From positions 496,001-560,000 of the forward strand of contig NZ_JACJQO010000005.1 in NCBI RefSeq assembly GCF_014696715.1: DNA of 64,000 nt, read 5' to 3'. Below the pieces are notes generated by a model. That model worked only from the letters and a program-made list of their open reading frames with translations. It was not told the DNA's origin and ran no database searches. Below, in pieces: positions 8,052 through 17,400 of the stretch. Position 1 is the first letter of the stretch; the number at the start of each line of letters is the position of its first letter. Made by a program: the position numbers and the translations under genes. This DNA is from Pseudanabaena sp. FACHB-2040 (lineage in GTDB: Bacteria; Cyanobacteriota; Cyanobacteriia; Phormidesmidales; Phormidesmidaceae).

Positions 8052-8987
8052 ATGACGGCTGAAGTACCTCCCCAAAGCTCGGCTTCTCTTTGGCGGCCTA
8101 ACCGTCAAAGAAGTAAACAAATTCAGAATCTAGTCGTCGTGATCACGGGGGCATTCGCAGCGATTTCTATCCTGACGACCCTGGGTATTGTTGCGACCTT
8201 GATGTTCGAGACATTTGAATTTTTCCGGGAAGTTCCTTTCTGGAATTTCCTCACCGATCGGCGCTGGACTCCACTGTTTAGCAGCAAGCAGTTTGGCATC
8301 TTTGTTCTAATCAGTGCGACGGTGCTGACCTCGGTTATCGCTATTCTTGTCGCTCTGCCCCTAGGGCTACTAGCTGCGATCTGCTTGAGTGAGTATGCTC
8401 AGCCAAAGACGCGCCGCATACTGAAGCCTGTTCTAGAAATCCTGGCAGGCATTCCTTCTGTCGTCTTTGGCTACTTTGCTCTGCTGACGGTTACACCGTT
8501 TCTGCAGTCTTTTATTCCTAATCTTCAGGGCTTCAATGCTCTCAGTGCAGGGTTAATTTTAGGAATTAGCATTACGCCCCTCGTGGCTTCTCTCAGTGAA
8601 GATGCCATTTATTCAGTGCCTCAAAGCCTGCGGGATGGTTCCTATGCTTTGGGGGCAACCAGGCGAGAAACAATTACTGCTGTAGTCTTACCGGCTGCTC
8701 TATCGGGGATTGTAGCGTCGTTGATCTTGGCGGTTTCTAGAGCTATTGGGGAGACGATGATTGTAACGCTAGCAGCAGGCCAAAACCCAACCCTTGGCTT
8801 AAATCCTTTTGTGCCAGTCATGACCATGACTGCCTACATTGTGCAGGTCAGCTTGGGAGACACGCCAGTGGGGTCGTTGGCCTTCAAAACGATTTTCGCT
8901 GTGGGCATGACTCTCTTCCTGATGACCTTGGTTCTTAACCTATTTAGCTTCTGGTTCGTGCGTCGCTTCCGGGAGAAGTATGAGTAA
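8052..8987 (+). CDS. pstC: Phosphate ABC transporter permease PstC
   Basis: A 311-residue inner-membrane permease with six predicted hydrophobic segments. The first is near residues 25-55 ([18 protein letters not shown]), and the BPD_transp_1 coupling loop reads [20 protein letters not shown] followed by [22 protein letters not shown]. PstC pairs with PstA to form the phosphate channel. It begins about 150 bases after pstS and its stop overlaps the pstA start (TAATGA), so the two permeases are translationally coupled. Length and motif content match the family; the permease order C then A is standard. Confidence 0.95.
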   Translation: MTAEVPPQSSASLWRPNRQRSKQIQNLVVVITGAFAAISILTTLGIVATLMFETFEFFREVPFWNFLTDRRWTPLFSSKQFGIFVLISATVLTSVIAILVALPLGLLAAICLSEYAQPKTRRILKPVLEILAGIPSVVFGYFALLTVTPFLQSFIPNLQGFNALSAGLILGISITPLVASLSEDAIYSVPQSLRDGSYALGATRRETITAVVLPAALSGIVASLILAVSRAIGETMIVTLAAGQNPTLGLNPFVPVMTMTAYIVQVSLGDTPVGSLAFKTIFAVGMTLFLMTLVLNLFSFWFVRRFREKYE

Positions 8988-9910
8988 TGACGATTAATAC
9001 CTCACAAGAGCTTGCCAGTGGCGATGCTGCCTCCGGTAAAGAGAATTTTGATCAGAACTTGGCTGGACGCTATCGCGCTGACTCCATGTTTCAAGCTGCT
9101 GCTTGGGGGGCTGTTGCAATTGCGATCGCAGTTTTGGTCTGGCTATTGGTGGACGTCCTAATAGACGGCTTGCCTCATCTGGACTTGCAGTTTATCACCA
9201 GTTTTCCTTCCCGAAGGGCTGAGTCAGCCGGGATTGCCGCAGCCCTGGCAGGTACCCTCTGGGTTATGGCCCTAGTCGCCCTCATCTCCTTCCCAATAGG
9301 CGTAGGGGCCGGCATTTACATGGAAGAATTTTCCAAAGACAGCTGGTTTAATCGCTTTATTGAAGTTAACATCAGCAATCTTGCAGGTGTGCCCTCAATT
9401 ATTTATGGGTTGCTCGGCTTAGCAGCATTTGTGCAGCTTATGGGACCGCTAACCGGGGGCCGCAGCGTGATTTCAGGAGCATTAACGCTGGTGCTGTTGA
9501 TTTTGCCAATTATTATCGTGGCTACCCGTGAGGCGCTGCGATCTGTGCCAGACAGTATTCGGCAGGCAGGATTTGCCCTGGGGGCGACTCGTTGGGAAGT
9601 TGTTTGGGCCCATGTGCTGCCCTCCTCATTGCCGGGTATTCTTACCGGAGTCATCTTAGCCTTGTCCCGTGCAATTGGAGAGACGGCACCGCTGATTGCC
9701 ATTGGCGCTTTGACCTTTGTACCTTTTAGGCCAGAAGGTCTAAGAAGTCCTTTTACAGTGTTACCCATTCAAGTTTATAACTGGGTCAGCCGGCCTCAAG
9801 CAGAATTTCATAGCATTGCAGCAGCAGCCATTATTGGGCTGCTAATTGTGTTGCTTGGGATGAATGGAATTGCCATTTACCTGCGTAACCATTTCCAAAA
9901 ATCTCGCTAG
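8987..9910 (+). CDS. pstA: Phosphate ABC transporter permease PstA
   Basis: A 307-residue permease with about six membrane spans. The cytoplasmic N-terminus of about 40 residues is polar, then a span ([20 protein letters not shown]). The coupling loop [20 protein letters not shown] followed by [20 protein letters not shown] is diagnostic of PstA, and [18 protein letters not shown] is a conserved PstA helix. It shares one base with the pstC stop. A 92-base gap precedes pstB. Together with PstC it forms the transmembrane phosphate path. Confidence 0.95.
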   Translation: MTINTSQELASGDAASGKENFDQNLAGRYRADSMFQAAAWGAVAIAIAVLVWLLVDVLIDGLPHLDLQFITSFPSRRAESAGIAAALAGTLWVMALVALISFPIGVGAGIYMEEFSKDSWFNRFIEVNISNLAGVPSIIYGLLGLAAFVQLMGPLTGGRSVISGALTLVLLILPIIIVATREALRSVPDSIRQAGFALGATRWEVVWAHVLPSSLPGILTGVILALSRAIGETAPLIAIGALTFVPFRPEGLRSPFTVLPIQVYNWVSRPQAEFHSIAAAAIIGLLIVLLGMNGIAIYLRNHFQKSR

Positions 9911-10002
9911 TGACGCGGCCCTAGTCGCATTTGCTGATAGTGACTCCTAATGTGACGCCTAATAATAACTGCTACTCATCGTCTCGCTAACCTAACTGCG
10001 CC

Positions 10003-10809
10003 ATGTTACAAAATTCTCAGGCCCAAACCGCCAATGACATAGCTCTAGAGGTAGAGAATGTCTCGGTCTCCTACGGTTCGACGCTCGCAGTTCGGGACGT
10101 GTTCCTGGACGTTCCCAAAAACCAGATTGTGGCTTTTATTGGTCCCTCTGGCTGCGGTAAGAGCACAATTCTACGCTGCTTCAACCGCATGAACGACCTG
10201 ATTTCTGGAGCTCGTATGGAAGGTCGGATCACCTACCACGGTCGCAGTATCTACGACCGCTCAGTTGACCCGGTAGAGCTGCGCCGTCAGATTGGCATGG
10301 TGTTTCAAAAGCCCAACCCCTTTCCCAAATCAATCTACGAAAATATCAGCTTCGGTGCGCGCATTAATGGCTACCGGGGCAACATGGATGATTTGGTAGA
10401 ATCGTCCCTGCGGAGCTCTGGCCTGTGGGAAGAGGTGAAGGACAAGCTGAAGGAGAGCGGCCTCTCGCTTTCGGGTGGTCAGCAGCAGCGGCTATGTATT
10501 GCGCGTGCGATCGCAATTGAGCCCGAAGTGATTCTAATGGACGAGCCTTGCTCAGCTCTAGACCCAATCTCCACTCTCAAAATTGAGGAGCTGATGCAGG
10601 AGCTCAAAACCAACTACACCATCATCATCGTCACCCACAACATGCAGCAGGCGTCGCGGGTTTCTGATAAAACTGCCTTCTTCAACGCCCAAGCTACGCC
10701 TGCCGGAGGTAAAGTGGGCTACCTGGTTGAATATAACGATACTAAAGTTATTTTCAATAACCCCAAAGAAGAATACACCCGAGACTACGTGTCTGGTCGC
10801 TTTGGGTAA
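10003..10809 (+). CDS. pstB: Phosphate ABC transporter ATP-binding protein PstB
   Basis: A 268-residue ABC ATPase. Walker A is GPSGCGKST at residues 47-55, the Q-loop lies in [17 protein letters not shown], the ABC signature is LSGGQQQR near 155, Walker B is [13 protein letters not shown] and the switch histidine lies in [10 protein letters not shown]. The segment [14 protein letters not shown] is typical of PstB rather than other ABC ATPases. It powers phosphate import through PstCA and closes the pstSCAB unit; no phoU follows. A strong terminator lies just beyond. Confidence 0.96.
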   Translation: MLQNSQAQTANDIALEVENVSVSYGSTLAVRDVFLDVPKNQIVAFIGPSGCGKSTILRCFNRMNDLISGARMEGRITYHGRSIYDRSVDPVELRRQIGMVFQKPNPFPKSIYENISFGARINGYRGNMDDLVESSLRSSGLWEEVKDKLKESGLSLSGGQQQRLCIARAIAIEPEVILMDEPCSALDPISTLKIEELMQELKTNYTIIIVTHNMQQASRVSDKTAFFNAQATPAGGKVGYLVEYNDTKVIFNNPKEEYTRDYVSGRFG

Positions 10810-10839
10810 ATTCTTTTCGTTAGCGTTACAGCACACCTT

Positions 10840-10878
10840 AAAAGCAGGGGAGGCAAGACCGTCGCCCCCTGCTTTTTT
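10840..10878 (+). terminator. Rho-independent terminator after pstB
   Basis: The arms AAAAGCAGGGG (10840-10850) and CCCCTGCTTTT pair around a G/A-rich loop and run into a T6 tract. It ends the pst operon before the convergent DUF445 gene. Confidence 0.85.
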
Positions 10879-10893
10879 ATTGAAAATAGAATT

Positions 10894-12123
10894 TTATTGA
10901 AAATAGAAATACAGCGCCTGCAGGCCCCCAATCAAAAAGCCTAAAATACCGCCCAGATTGACAATAGCCTGTAGTTCGCTCCGCACAATTCCTTGGATGG
11001 CCACCTCCAGCTCAACTGGAGATGTGGCATTGACTCGGTCGATAATGACCTGATCAATATTCAAAATCGGGATAATCTGAGCAACCAAATTTTCCAAGTC
11101 TCGCTCTAGGTAGCGCTCCAGGATAAGCGCCAGCTCCTCACTGACTGGATCGATCGAGCTAGTGACCACCTTGGACGATCGCAGCCGGTTAAGCAGCTGC
11201 GTAGCCAGCATTTCCCAGTTCACCGAACTGCTTAGCCCCTTCAAAAACTCAGGTCCTCGGGTGCGAACATAGTTTCGCACGGCATCCCGCAGGTCTCGCC
11301 GCAGCTGCCGCACCGTCGCCACTGGCAGCTGCTGTAGTGACAGGTTGAGAATCCATTCCTCTAGCCGGTATGACACCTTCAGAGTATCTATCAGTTCGGC
11401 AATCCGGGCGTTGCTGACCTCTCGCTCATCTAGACAAAAGCTGCGTAGTCGAGACAGCGCATTGCGAACCCCAAACAGGTTAGCCACGACCCAATAGGTG
11501 CCGCTGGTACGCTCGCGAAAGATGGTGTCAATCACCTGAATATTGCGGTCCGTGAGAAAATCCACCACGGCCTGGCGAATCTTATCTGGTGGGAACACGC
11601 CTGCCAGCAGCCATTGAGAGAGCTGTCGGGCTTGCTCCTCTGAAAACTGAAACTCCAGAAACACCTGATCAAAGAGCTGATTAACCTGCTCTTCTAAAAA
11701 GTTTTCTCGCCGAGCCCATACCCGCAGCAGTCGGGGCAGGGACTGGCCAAAGAGGTCTTTAAGAATGCTGCCAACGACGGTAGCGGTTCGATCCTGGGAG
11801 GTGGAGCGCAATTGCTCCAAAGCCAGCTCTAGCAGCCACTTGATTCCGGCCTGAATGCGCTCTGTCTGCAGCAGGCGGCGGGCCAGTTTTTGCAGCTCCT
11901 CAGGAGTCAGCAGCGTTCCCATGATGGTATCGGAGATACGCAGGGCCAAGCGACTCTGGTTGCTGGGAATTAGCCCCGGTGTAAACGGGAGCTGTCGCTT
12001 AAACAGATAAATTGGCCGATAAGGCCGAAACAGCATCTTGATGGCGATGTCATTGGTGAAGTAGCCAATCAAACCGCCAATCAGAGGAGGGGCCAGTAGT
12101 AACCGTAAATCAGACCAGTTCAT
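10894..12123 (-). CDS. DUF445 family membrane protein
   Basis: A protein of about 409 residues if started at the ATG at 12123 ([20 protein letters not shown]), which sits directly after the menG stop (TGA-G-ATG). An in-frame ATG at 12147 inside menG would add eight residues. The N-terminus carries a membrane segment followed by [15 protein letters not shown], the conserved DUF445 motif. A long helical, charged middle follows, and the protein ends with a second hydrophobic segment ([20 protein letters not shown]). DUF445 proteins have an N- and C-terminal membrane anchor around a soluble helical domain; their biochemical role is not established. Coupling to menG is visible in the sequence but no shared function is known. 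Confidence 0.85.
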   Translation of the reverse strand: MNWSDLRLLLAPPLIGGLIGYFTNDIAIKMLFRPYRPIYLFKRQLPFTPGLIPSNQSRLALRISDTIMGTLLTPEELQKLARRLLQTERIQAGIKWLLELALEQLRSTSQDRTATVVGSILKDLFGQSLPRLLRVWARRENFLEEQVNQLFDQVFLEFQFSEEQARQLSQWLLAGVFPPDKIRQAVVDFLTDRNIQVIDTIFRERTSGTYWVVANLFGVRNALSRLRSFCLDEREVSNARIAELIDTLKVSYRLEEWILNLSLQQLPVATVRQLRRDLRDAVRNYVRTRGPEFLKGLSSSVNWEMLATQLLNRLRSSKVVTSSIDPVSEELALILERYLERDLENLVAQIIPILNIDQVIIDRVNATSPVELEVAIQGIVRSELQAIVNLGGILGFLIGGLQALYFYFQ

Positions 12124-12124
12124 C

Positions 12125-12850
12125 TCAATGGGCTGCCACGAGAACACCCATCATGCCGCCTGCAATGGGGTAGTGGACTGCCTGACTAAAGCCTGCCTCT
12201 AGAGCCAATGCCACCTGTTTCTGACCAGTGGGAAAACGATCCACGCTGGGGGCGATATAGGCATATTCATCTGGCAGCCCATAGCGCTCAGCTGCAGGCA
12301 CTACCACTTGGTCCAAGTACCACTGCTGAAACTGCTGCATCAAGGGATTGGAAGGGCGATGAAAATCGAGGATTGCTGCTGTACCGTTGGGTTTTAGAAC
12401 GCGGCGGAGCTCAGCTAATCCCTGGGGAATATCTGTCAGATTTCGCAGGCCGTAGCCCATGGTAACAGCATCGAACTTAGCCGCCTCGAAGGGCAAGTCC
12501 AGCGCGTCGGCCTGCTTCCAAGCAACAATTTTAGAGAGGCGAGCGGATTCAGAGCGCTGCTGTGCGATCGCAAGCTGCTGAGCCGAAAAGTCCACGCCAT
12601 ACACTTGCCCCTTCACCCCTACCTGCTGCGCCAGCATTAGAGCCAGATCACCACTGCCGCAGCACACGTCCACGCAGCAATCACCCGCCTCTGCTCCGCT
12701 CCACAGCACCGCCATCCGTTTCCAAACTCGATGAAACCCCAAACTCAAGGTCTGGTTTAGCTCATCGTAAACTGGAGCAATGCGGTCAAACAGCGCCTGA
12801 ATTTCCTGGGTACTGGGTCGCAAATCGGAAGGGGCCACCATACAGGGCAC
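12125..12850 (-). CDS. menG: Demethylphylloquinone/demethylmenaquinone methyltransferase
   Basis: A 241-residue class I SAM methyltransferase of the UbiE/MenG family. Visible are [20 protein letters not shown] at the N-terminus, the SAM-binding motif [12 protein letters not shown] near 60-71, [17 protein letters not shown] with the conserved Asn, and [19 protein letters not shown]. In cyanobacteria this enzyme makes the last methylation of phylloquinone, the secondary electron acceptor of photosystem I; a role in another quinone is less likely. The first ATG (12850) or the one at 12841 could start the protein. The stop leads directly into the DUF445 gene. Confidence 0.9.
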   Translation of the reverse strand: MPCMVAPSDLRPSTQEIQALFDRIAPVYDELNQTLSLGFHRVWKRMAVLWSGAEAGDCCVDVCCGSGDLALMLAQQVGVKGQVYGVDFSAQQLAIAQQRSESARLSKIVAWKQADALDLPFEAAKFDAVTMGYGLRNLTDIPQGLAELRRVLKPNGTAAILDFHRPSNPLMQQFQQWYLDQVVVPAAERYGLPDEYAYIAPSVDRFPTGQKQVALALEAGFSQAVHYPIAGGMMGVLVAAH

Positions 12851-12971
12851 ACAATTAAAGGTAAAGGGCTTCTTGCACTACTCTAACAAGTCCGTCCTAC
12901 CCAAATGGGCAACCCTTAACCTCTATTAGCGATTTACCCTCGGTTACACAGCAATAGCAGCAGACGTTTCA

Positions 12972-13904
12972 CTAACCTTGCAGGCACATCAGAGCCAAGG
13001 CCAGATGGCCCGTAGCCAGAGCCAAACCTTCCTGCTGAGATTCGGAAAAGCGGCGTGGTACGCGCCAGCGCAGAGCCATAACGGCCACAACCTGATTGCG
13101 GTACAGAGTCGGCGTCAGCAGTAGAGAGCACATGTCCGAAGGGCTAGGGCCTTCAATGGCGGCTACCGCCGCAGCTTCGTTGATCCGCTGCACCTGCCTT
13201 TGTGCGATCGCAGCTGCCACCAAGGGGCTACTGCTAAAAGCTGCTGCATCGACTAGAGAACCTGCGGTTCCAGGGACTCCAACAGGCTGACCATCGGCAA
13301 CTAGCTGAATAACACAGCCATCAGCCTGAAAGGTTTCAGCAAAGACAGACGCAATGGACGGTAAGGCAGCTTCCGGGTGGTCAACGGTCTGGGCAATTTG
13401 AGTAATGCTGCTTAGCAGAACAGTCTGAATATGAGCCCGATACAGCTCATCAGTACGCTGCTTGAGCGCCTCGTAGGTATCCACCGCTCGACGCACGACC
13501 TGCCGCAGCTCTTCAGGATCCCAGGGCTTAGTAATGTAGCGATAAACCTGCCCGGCATTGATCGCATCTACCAGGTCTTCGACATCGGTAAAACCAGTCA
13601 GAATTATCCGCATGGTGTCGGGAAACTGGGGAACCGTGCGGCTGAGAAACTCAGTCCCCTTCATTTCCGGCATCCGCTGGTCAGAAATGATGACAGCGAC
13701 TTCTCCCTCTTCAGCCAAGACTGCTAGCGCTTCCTTACCGCTAGCGGCCCGCAAAATCTGAAAGTCCCTTCGAAATGTCCGGTAGAGCAGATCAAGGTTA
13801 TCTGGCTCATCATCAACCACCAGCATTCTCGGCCGAGAAGGTTTACGAGAGCGAGGAGATTCGTCAGGGGCAGTCAAGATTGCAGAAGTCATGGTCATGG
13901 TCAA
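12972..13904 (-). CDS. Response regulator with N-terminal receiver and C-terminal GAF-like domain
   Basis: A 310-residue protein. The receiver domain spans about 25-150, with acidic pair D31-D32 (MLVVDDEPDNLDLL), phosphoacceptor D75 (VIISDQRMPEMKGTEF), a switch Thr in ILTGFTD and Lys in YITKPWD. This RpfG/HupR-like receiver (QRMP, TKPWD) is often joined to an output domain. The rest (about 165-305) resembles a GAF sensor domain (SSITQIAQTVDHPEAALPSI; later YRNQVVAVMALRWRVPRRFS) rather than a DNA-binding domain. No kinase is adjacent. Output could be a protein interaction; function unknown. Confidence 0.8.
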   Translation of the reverse strand: MTMTMTSAILTAPDESPRSRKPSRPRMLVVDDEPDNLDLLYRTFRRDFQILRAASGKEALAVLAEEGEVAVIISDQRMPEMKGTEFLSRTVPQFPDTMRIILTGFTDVEDLVDAINAGQVYRYITKPWDPEELRQVVRRAVDTYEALKQRTDELYRAHIQTVLLSSITQIAQTVDHPEAALPSIASVFAETFQADGCVIQLVADGQPVGVPGTAGSLVDAAAFSSSPLVAAAIAQRQVQRINEAAAVAAIEGPSPSDMCSLLLTPTLYRNQVVAVMALRWRVPRRFSESQQEGLALATGHLALALMCLQG

Positions 13905-14014
13905 CCTGCAGGAATAAAAACAGTGACTGAACGCTCTAGCATGAACAGCCCATTTACCCTACAGATCTGTTGACACCAAAGGGTACTGGCTTAAATACCA
14001 CTCGAAAGTTTGAG

Positions 14015-14051
14015 TTGGGCAAGAGGAATCCCTCCTCTTAATTGTGCCCAA
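14015..14051 (-). terminator. Nested hairpin after the rpsU-VOC genes
   Basis: Outer arms TTGGGC (14015-14020) and GCCCAA (14046-14051) enclose inner arms AAGAGG (14021-14026) and CCTCTT (14034-14039). It lies just past the VOC gene stop on the minus strand. There is only a short T-tract, so termination is plausible but not certain. Confidence 0.4.
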
Positions 14052-14076
14052 ACTGCCTAAAGAAGCCAACAGGCCC

Positions 14077-14442
14077 TTACCCCTGGCTCATCTCAATTAC
14101 ATTGCTGTCTGGGTCCTGTGTAAACAAGGCGGCCCTACCAGACGCACTGAGCTGAACCGGGTAACCTGCAGCTACCAATACAGCCTTAGCAGCCTTGAGA
14201 TCTTTGACAGCCAAAGCCAGATGCGGGTTGCGGCCCCACTTCTCTGAATTTTGCAGCGGTTTTTGCAAACCCTGGGCCACAATTAAGTGAATCTGGAAAG
14301 CACCTACCTGATACCAACTGCCCGGAAAGCTCATGGGACGATTTACTTTCTCTAGCTGCAAAAGCCCACCATAGAAAGCCTCTGCCCGTGACAAATCGCT
14401 CACCAGCACAGCGATATGAAGAGGAGCCTCAACCGCAATCAT
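14077..14442 (-). CDS. VOC (glyoxalase/bleomycin-resistance) superfamily protein
   Basis: A 121-residue single VOC unit of two beta-alpha-beta-beta-beta modules. Metal-site-like residues are His in [18 protein letters not shown], His in FQIHLIVAQ, His in [11 protein letters not shown] and Glu in SNVIEMSQ, the standard spacing. Members act as glyoxalases, dioxygenases or drug-binding proteins; nothing here chooses between them. Its start overlaps the rpsU stop by four bases, so it is translated with the ribosomal protein S21 gene, an unexpected pairing. Confidence 0.8.
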   Translation of the reverse strand: MIAVEAPLHIAVLVSDLSRAEAFYGGLLQLEKVNRPMSFPGSWYQVGAFQIHLIVAQGLQKPLQNSEKWGRNPHLALAVKDLKAAKAVLVAAGYPVQLSASGRAALFTQDPDSNVIEMSQG

Positions 14443-14636
14443 TGCCCTTGAGCTCGAGAGCGAAAACGGCGCTTCTTACGGCGGGACAACGCCTTCCGCT
14501 TTTCCTTTTGTAGAGGCGTTTCAAAGTGGCGGTTCTTTTTGATGTCTGAGAAAATATCCGCTTTAGAAACCTGACGTTTAAAGCGGCGTAGAGCTGATTC
14601 AATCCCTTCGTTTTCACCCAAAATGACTTGAGCCAT
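14439..14636 (-). CDS. rpsU: 30S ribosomal protein bS21
   Basis: A 65-residue basic protein with the bS21 pattern: [20 protein letters not shown], then [19 protein letters not shown], and a Lys/Arg-rich tail ([18 protein letters not shown]). It joins the small-subunit platform near the anti-Shine-Dalgarno. The gene lies downstream of an RRM RNA-binding protein on the same strand, the rbp-rpsU arrangement known from Anabaena and other cyanobacteria where the pair is cold-responsive. A hairpin terminator between the two would reduce read-through from rbp. Confidence 0.95.
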   Translation of the reverse strand: MAQVILGENEGIESALRRFKRQVSKADIFSDIKKNRHFETPLQKEKRKALSRRKKRRFRSRAQGQ

Positions 14637-14716
14637 GGCAACCCCTTCAGTGAATTAACAGCTGTAAAATCATAAAATCAATGGATTAGCAAATTGCTAG
14701 TCCGAACAGAGACGAT

Positions 14717-14772
14717 AAAAATACAAAAGCTTCCAGCAGAGCGGGAGAACTACCCGGTTCTGGCTGGAAGCT
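14717..14772 (-). terminator. Terminator between rbp and rpsU
   Basis: AGCTTCCAGC (14729-14738) pairs perfectly with GCTGGAAGCT (14763-14772). On the minus strand the stem is followed by a T-rich run (TTTTGTATTTTTATC). It would end rbp transcripts, with partial read-through or a separate promoter serving rpsU. Confidence 0.75.
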
Positions 14773-14817
14773 CTCATATTTTAAAAGATCAGGCAGCTAG
14801 AAATTTAGCAACTGGCC

Positions 14818-15135
14818 CTAGTAGCGACGATCGTTACGACGGCCACGGTCACCACCGCCGCCGCCACCCCAACCACCGGAGGCAGGCCGCTCTTCACGGG
14901 GTCTAGCCTTATTGACTTTAAGGTCACGGCCCATCCACTCAGCTCCGTCAAGGGCATCAATGGCAGCCGTTTCTTCAGCTTCTGAGGACATTTCAACGAA
15001 CCCGAAGCCGCGCAGACGACCTGTTTCCCGGTCGGTAGGCAGTTGGACCCGCTTAACGGTGCCGTACTCTGAGAAGATTTCGCTGACTGCCGCCTCGGTT
15101 ACCTGGTAAGACAGGTTTCCAACGTAGATTGACAT
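14818..15135 (-). CDS. RNA-binding protein with single RRM and glycine-rich tail (Rbp family)
   Basis: A 105-residue protein. The ATG at 15135 gives the family start MSIYVGNLSY; an ATG at 15144 would add three residues. RNP2 is IYVGNL (3-8) and RNP1 is RGFGFVEM (42-49), with the aromatic residues that stack on RNA present. Residues after about 86 are Gly/Arg-rich (GGWGGGGGGDRGRRNDRRY). Cyanobacterial Rbp proteins of this design accumulate in the cold and affect mRNA fate. The leader region upstream is long (more than 500 bases without a gene), consistent with post-transcriptional cold control, though no element was identified. It precedes rpsU. Confidence 0.92.
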   Translation of the reverse strand: MSIYVGNLSYQVTEAAVSEIFSEYGTVKRVQLPTDRETGRLRGFGFVEMSSEAEETAAIDALDGAEWMGRDLKVNKARPREERPASGGWGGGGGGDRGRRNDRRY

Positions 15136-15636
15136 GAAATACAACTACTCCAGTCTAAAAACAGTGTAGAGAATCAAATAAGTCGGAGAGTTGTCTGTCA
15201 GCCTAGTGAAAATACAACTAAACACCGAATATCAAATCTCAGAATTCATACTAGCTCAGTTTGAAAATTATGGCTAAGGATTATCTCCCGTCCTTACGGA
15301 ATTTTGCATTTCTGTATTTTCTTAAATTTCTGTATCATTCGGCCTAAAGACAGGAACCTGAAGATTTTTCTTCGTTTTACTCAGCCTAATTCCTTATGAC
15401 AGCCATTTGTGTCCGTTATCTTCCATTTTAGCCGCTTAAGTCCAACCGACGACAGCTACCTAATGAGCATAGCGGGAGCAGGGGGCTGGTGCTGCTCTGC
15501 AGCAGGGGGCAGCACCCACTCTACTACGTTGTCCAGGGCTTTAGGCCGCTGCCCGAAGCGCATTCAACGACATTCGAGGCAGGAGTAGAGCCTATAAGCT
15601 AGCTCACCATTTCTTGAGTTCGCTCGTTTAAAGCTA
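15136..15636. other. Gene-free stretch upstream of rbp
   Basis: No convincing ORF. The right part holds G-rich text with a 7-bp inverted repeat (GGTGCTG at 15488, CAGCACC at 15510). The part next to rbp is AT-rich and probably contains the promoter and a long 5' leader. I could not identify a specific element. Confidence 0.4.
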
Positions 15637-15666
15637 TGAAAAAATCCCCCTGCTATCGAGGGGGAT
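15637..15666 (-). terminator. Terminator after the small acidic protein gene
   Basis: ATCCCCC and GGGGGAT arms (about 15644-15650 and 15660-15666) with an 8-9 base loop. On the minus strand they are followed by a T6 run. Confidence 0.8.
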
Positions 15667-15722
15667 GATTGGGAGCAATCCCACGGCATCTGAACCTTTA
15701 CGCGCGGTAAAGGTCAGCAGAA

Positions 15723-15932
15723 TTAACGGGCGTCGGTTCCCTGGTTGGGGTTGCCAGGAACAACGTCGTTCTTGTGGCCAGGGGCTTCGGCTTCAGCACC
15801 AGGGCGCACATCTTCTTCCATGGCTTGCTGTCCAGTCTTCCGAGACATCTCATCAATGGGCGTCTCACCCTCTTCCGGATCGGGGTCTAAATCAATATTT
15901 TCTAGCAGCTTATCTTGGTTATCGTCAGGCAT
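15723..15932 (-). CDS. Small acidic hypothetical protein
   Basis: A 69-residue, strongly acidic, low-complexity protein starting MPDDNQDKLLENIDLDPDPE, with no hydrophobic segment or cysteine. It has its own terminator at 15637-15666, and the upstream base composition fits a short monocistronic unit. I do not recognise a family. It shares Glu/Pro/Gly-rich, probably disordered character with the next gene upstream (16167-16616), which may mean a related stress role, but this is only inference. Tetrapeptide-like sections such as DEMSRKTGQQAMEED suggest some helix. Confidence 0.6.
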   Translation of the reverse strand: MPDDNQDKLLENIDLDPDPEEGETPIDEMSRKTGQQAMEEDVRPGAEAEAPGHKNDVVPGNPNQGTDAR

Positions 15933-16078
15933 AATTTTTCTTCCTTGTGGTATTCAAAAAACAGGGGGGTTTCTATGTATTACCCCGCATGTCTTCTTCA
16001 GGATAGGCAAATGAAGCAGACAGCTTAATCTACCTAGAGTAAGGAAAGAGAGCCAAAAACTAGGCTGAAAACGCAGAA

Positions 16079-16112
16079 AAACGCGGTCAGAGTTTAATAT
16101 CTGCCGCGTTTT
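16079..16112 (-). terminator. Terminator after the DUF6335-like gene
   Basis: AAACGCGG (16079-16086) pairs with CCGCGTTT (16104-16111). On the minus strand the stem runs into a T5 tract. It separates the two acidic-protein genes. Confidence 0.7.
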
Positions 16113-16166
16113 CTCTAATACAATCAATGTCGCGAAAGCAAAGCCTCTAGCCGGCCCATACTAAGG

Positions 16167-16616
16167 CTAGGCTTCGCTCGGACGCCCGTCTGATTCGGGA
16201 TCTAATTCCCAACGCCGCTCGTCTCTGGCATACATTTTATCGGTCACATTGAGTGGGTGACCATCCGGCACTTGTACCCCAACTGACTCAGCAATATCAT
16301 CTGCTACGTTCTGGCCAGGCAGCGAGACAGTGCCTCCAACCGCTTCGTCACCAACTACTTTTGTCTGTTCTGGTAGGCTAGACAACCCTCCCCCTGTAGG
16401 CGGTGGCTCGGCTTCCATATGAGCTGTGTCTGTTTCGACCTCGGCCCCTAAGAGCTGACTATGGTCAGCCATACCAATGCGAGCAGCCTCAGCTTCATCG
16501 TCGCCTGCTTCAATACCAATGTTTTCTTGAAAGGCTGACTCAGAGGGGTACTCAGAACCCTGGCTCAGGTCTTGGTCTGACTCAAGAAATGCCTCTTCCG
16601 CTGGATTATTCATCAT
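16167..16616 (-). CDS. Acidic DUF6335-like hypothetical protein
   Basis: A 149-residue acidic protein. The first two thirds are rich in Glu, Ala and Ser and look disordered. The C-terminal part (GVQVPDGHPLNVTDKMYARD, then ERRWELDPES) resembles the conserved end of a cyanobacterial family I remember as DUF6335; that assignment is from memory. No catalytic motif is visible. The second Met (MNNPAEE) could be the true start. It sits between a membrane protein and a smaller acidic protein, all on the minus strand but with separate terminators. Confidence 0.65.
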   Translation of the reverse strand: MMNNPAEEAFLESDQDLSQGSEYPSESAFQENIGIEAGDDEAEAARIGMADHSQLLGAEVETDTAHMEAEPPPTGGGLSSLPEQTKVVGDEAVGGTVSLPGQNVADDIAESVGVQVPDGHPLNVTDKMYARDERRWELDPESDGRPSEA

Positions 16617-16650
16617 GTCATCTGATCCTCAAATTCGATTTTTAAAGGCC

Positions 16651-17145
16651 CTAGAACCAGCCAAACAACACCAGTGCAGCTAACCAGCCGCAGACAATGC
16701 CGTAACAGCAGCTCACCAGTGCCTCAAAGGAGTTCCGGCGCTTGTAGCGCCAGATCAACGTTGCCAGGGTGAGGGAAAACAGCAGTTCTCTAAACGGCAA
16801 GCCCACAAAATCGTAGGTTCGCTCAAGCCCAATAATGAGTAATGTCCAAAGGGTGAAGATAACGAAGTTGTTAATGGCTGGAGATCTGCTTTCGTTGGCC
16901 GGAACCTTTAGATTGAGCAGAAAACCCACGTAGACAGCTATCAAAATCGGTAGGATGCCTGCAGCCAGGCTCCGCAGACCTAGGCCAAAGTCGTTGGCAA
17001 AGCTGACTAAAATGGGGCCAATTAGATTAGTCAGCAGAAAGGCTAGGGCTAATGTGACAGTGATGTAGTTTAAGGCGCGGCGGAGTACAGCCGGCACACC
17101 TGGAGGGGAGGTTTTTTGTCTGGAGGGAATGCGGCTGTAGGGCAT
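16651..17145 (-). CDS. Hypothetical integral membrane protein
   Basis: A 164-residue protein with a basic N-terminal tail (MPYSRIPSRQKT) and four to five hydrophobic segments, including LNYITVTLALAFLLTNLIGP, AAGILPILIAVYVGFLL, FVIFTLWTLLIIGL and CYGIVCGWLAALVLFGWF. No charged pore residues or known motif are visible. It ends 35 bases before the acidic-protein gene. Function unknown. Confidence 0.7.
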   Translation of the reverse strand: MPYSRIPSRQKTSPPGVPAVLRRALNYITVTLALAFLLTNLIGPILVSFANDFGLGLRSLAAGILPILIAVYVGFLLNLKVPANESRSPAINNFVIFTLWTLLIIGLERTYDFVGLPFRELLFSLTLATLIWRYKRRNSFEALVSCCYGIVCGWLAALVLFGWF

Positions 17146-17400
17146 TGCAGTTCACAGTTTGCCTGTGAGAAAGGAATAAACGGGCTGGTAGGATGCTGGA
17201 CAACCCCAGACGGTTTGGGGCCTATTATCGATGCTAACAAGGGTGGTAATTGCGCTAAATCGTTCGCAGGAGTGATTTGGTGGCTTCTCTCCAGACTCTG
17301 CTGTTTCTTTACCTCCACGATCCCACCGTCTGATAGACTGTTTGGTTGAAGCTGGGAACGTCAGACCCACGAAAAATAGGCAGTTTGGAGGATAAGTCCC

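Noticed and set aside
7929-8120. 63-codon minus-strand ORF between pstS and pstC
   Set aside because: Overlaps the start of pstC antisense and has no recognised content.
12915-12922. CTTAACCT resembling a PHO box half
   Set aside because: A single copy with no tandem partner; an 8-mer is expected by chance in a window this size.
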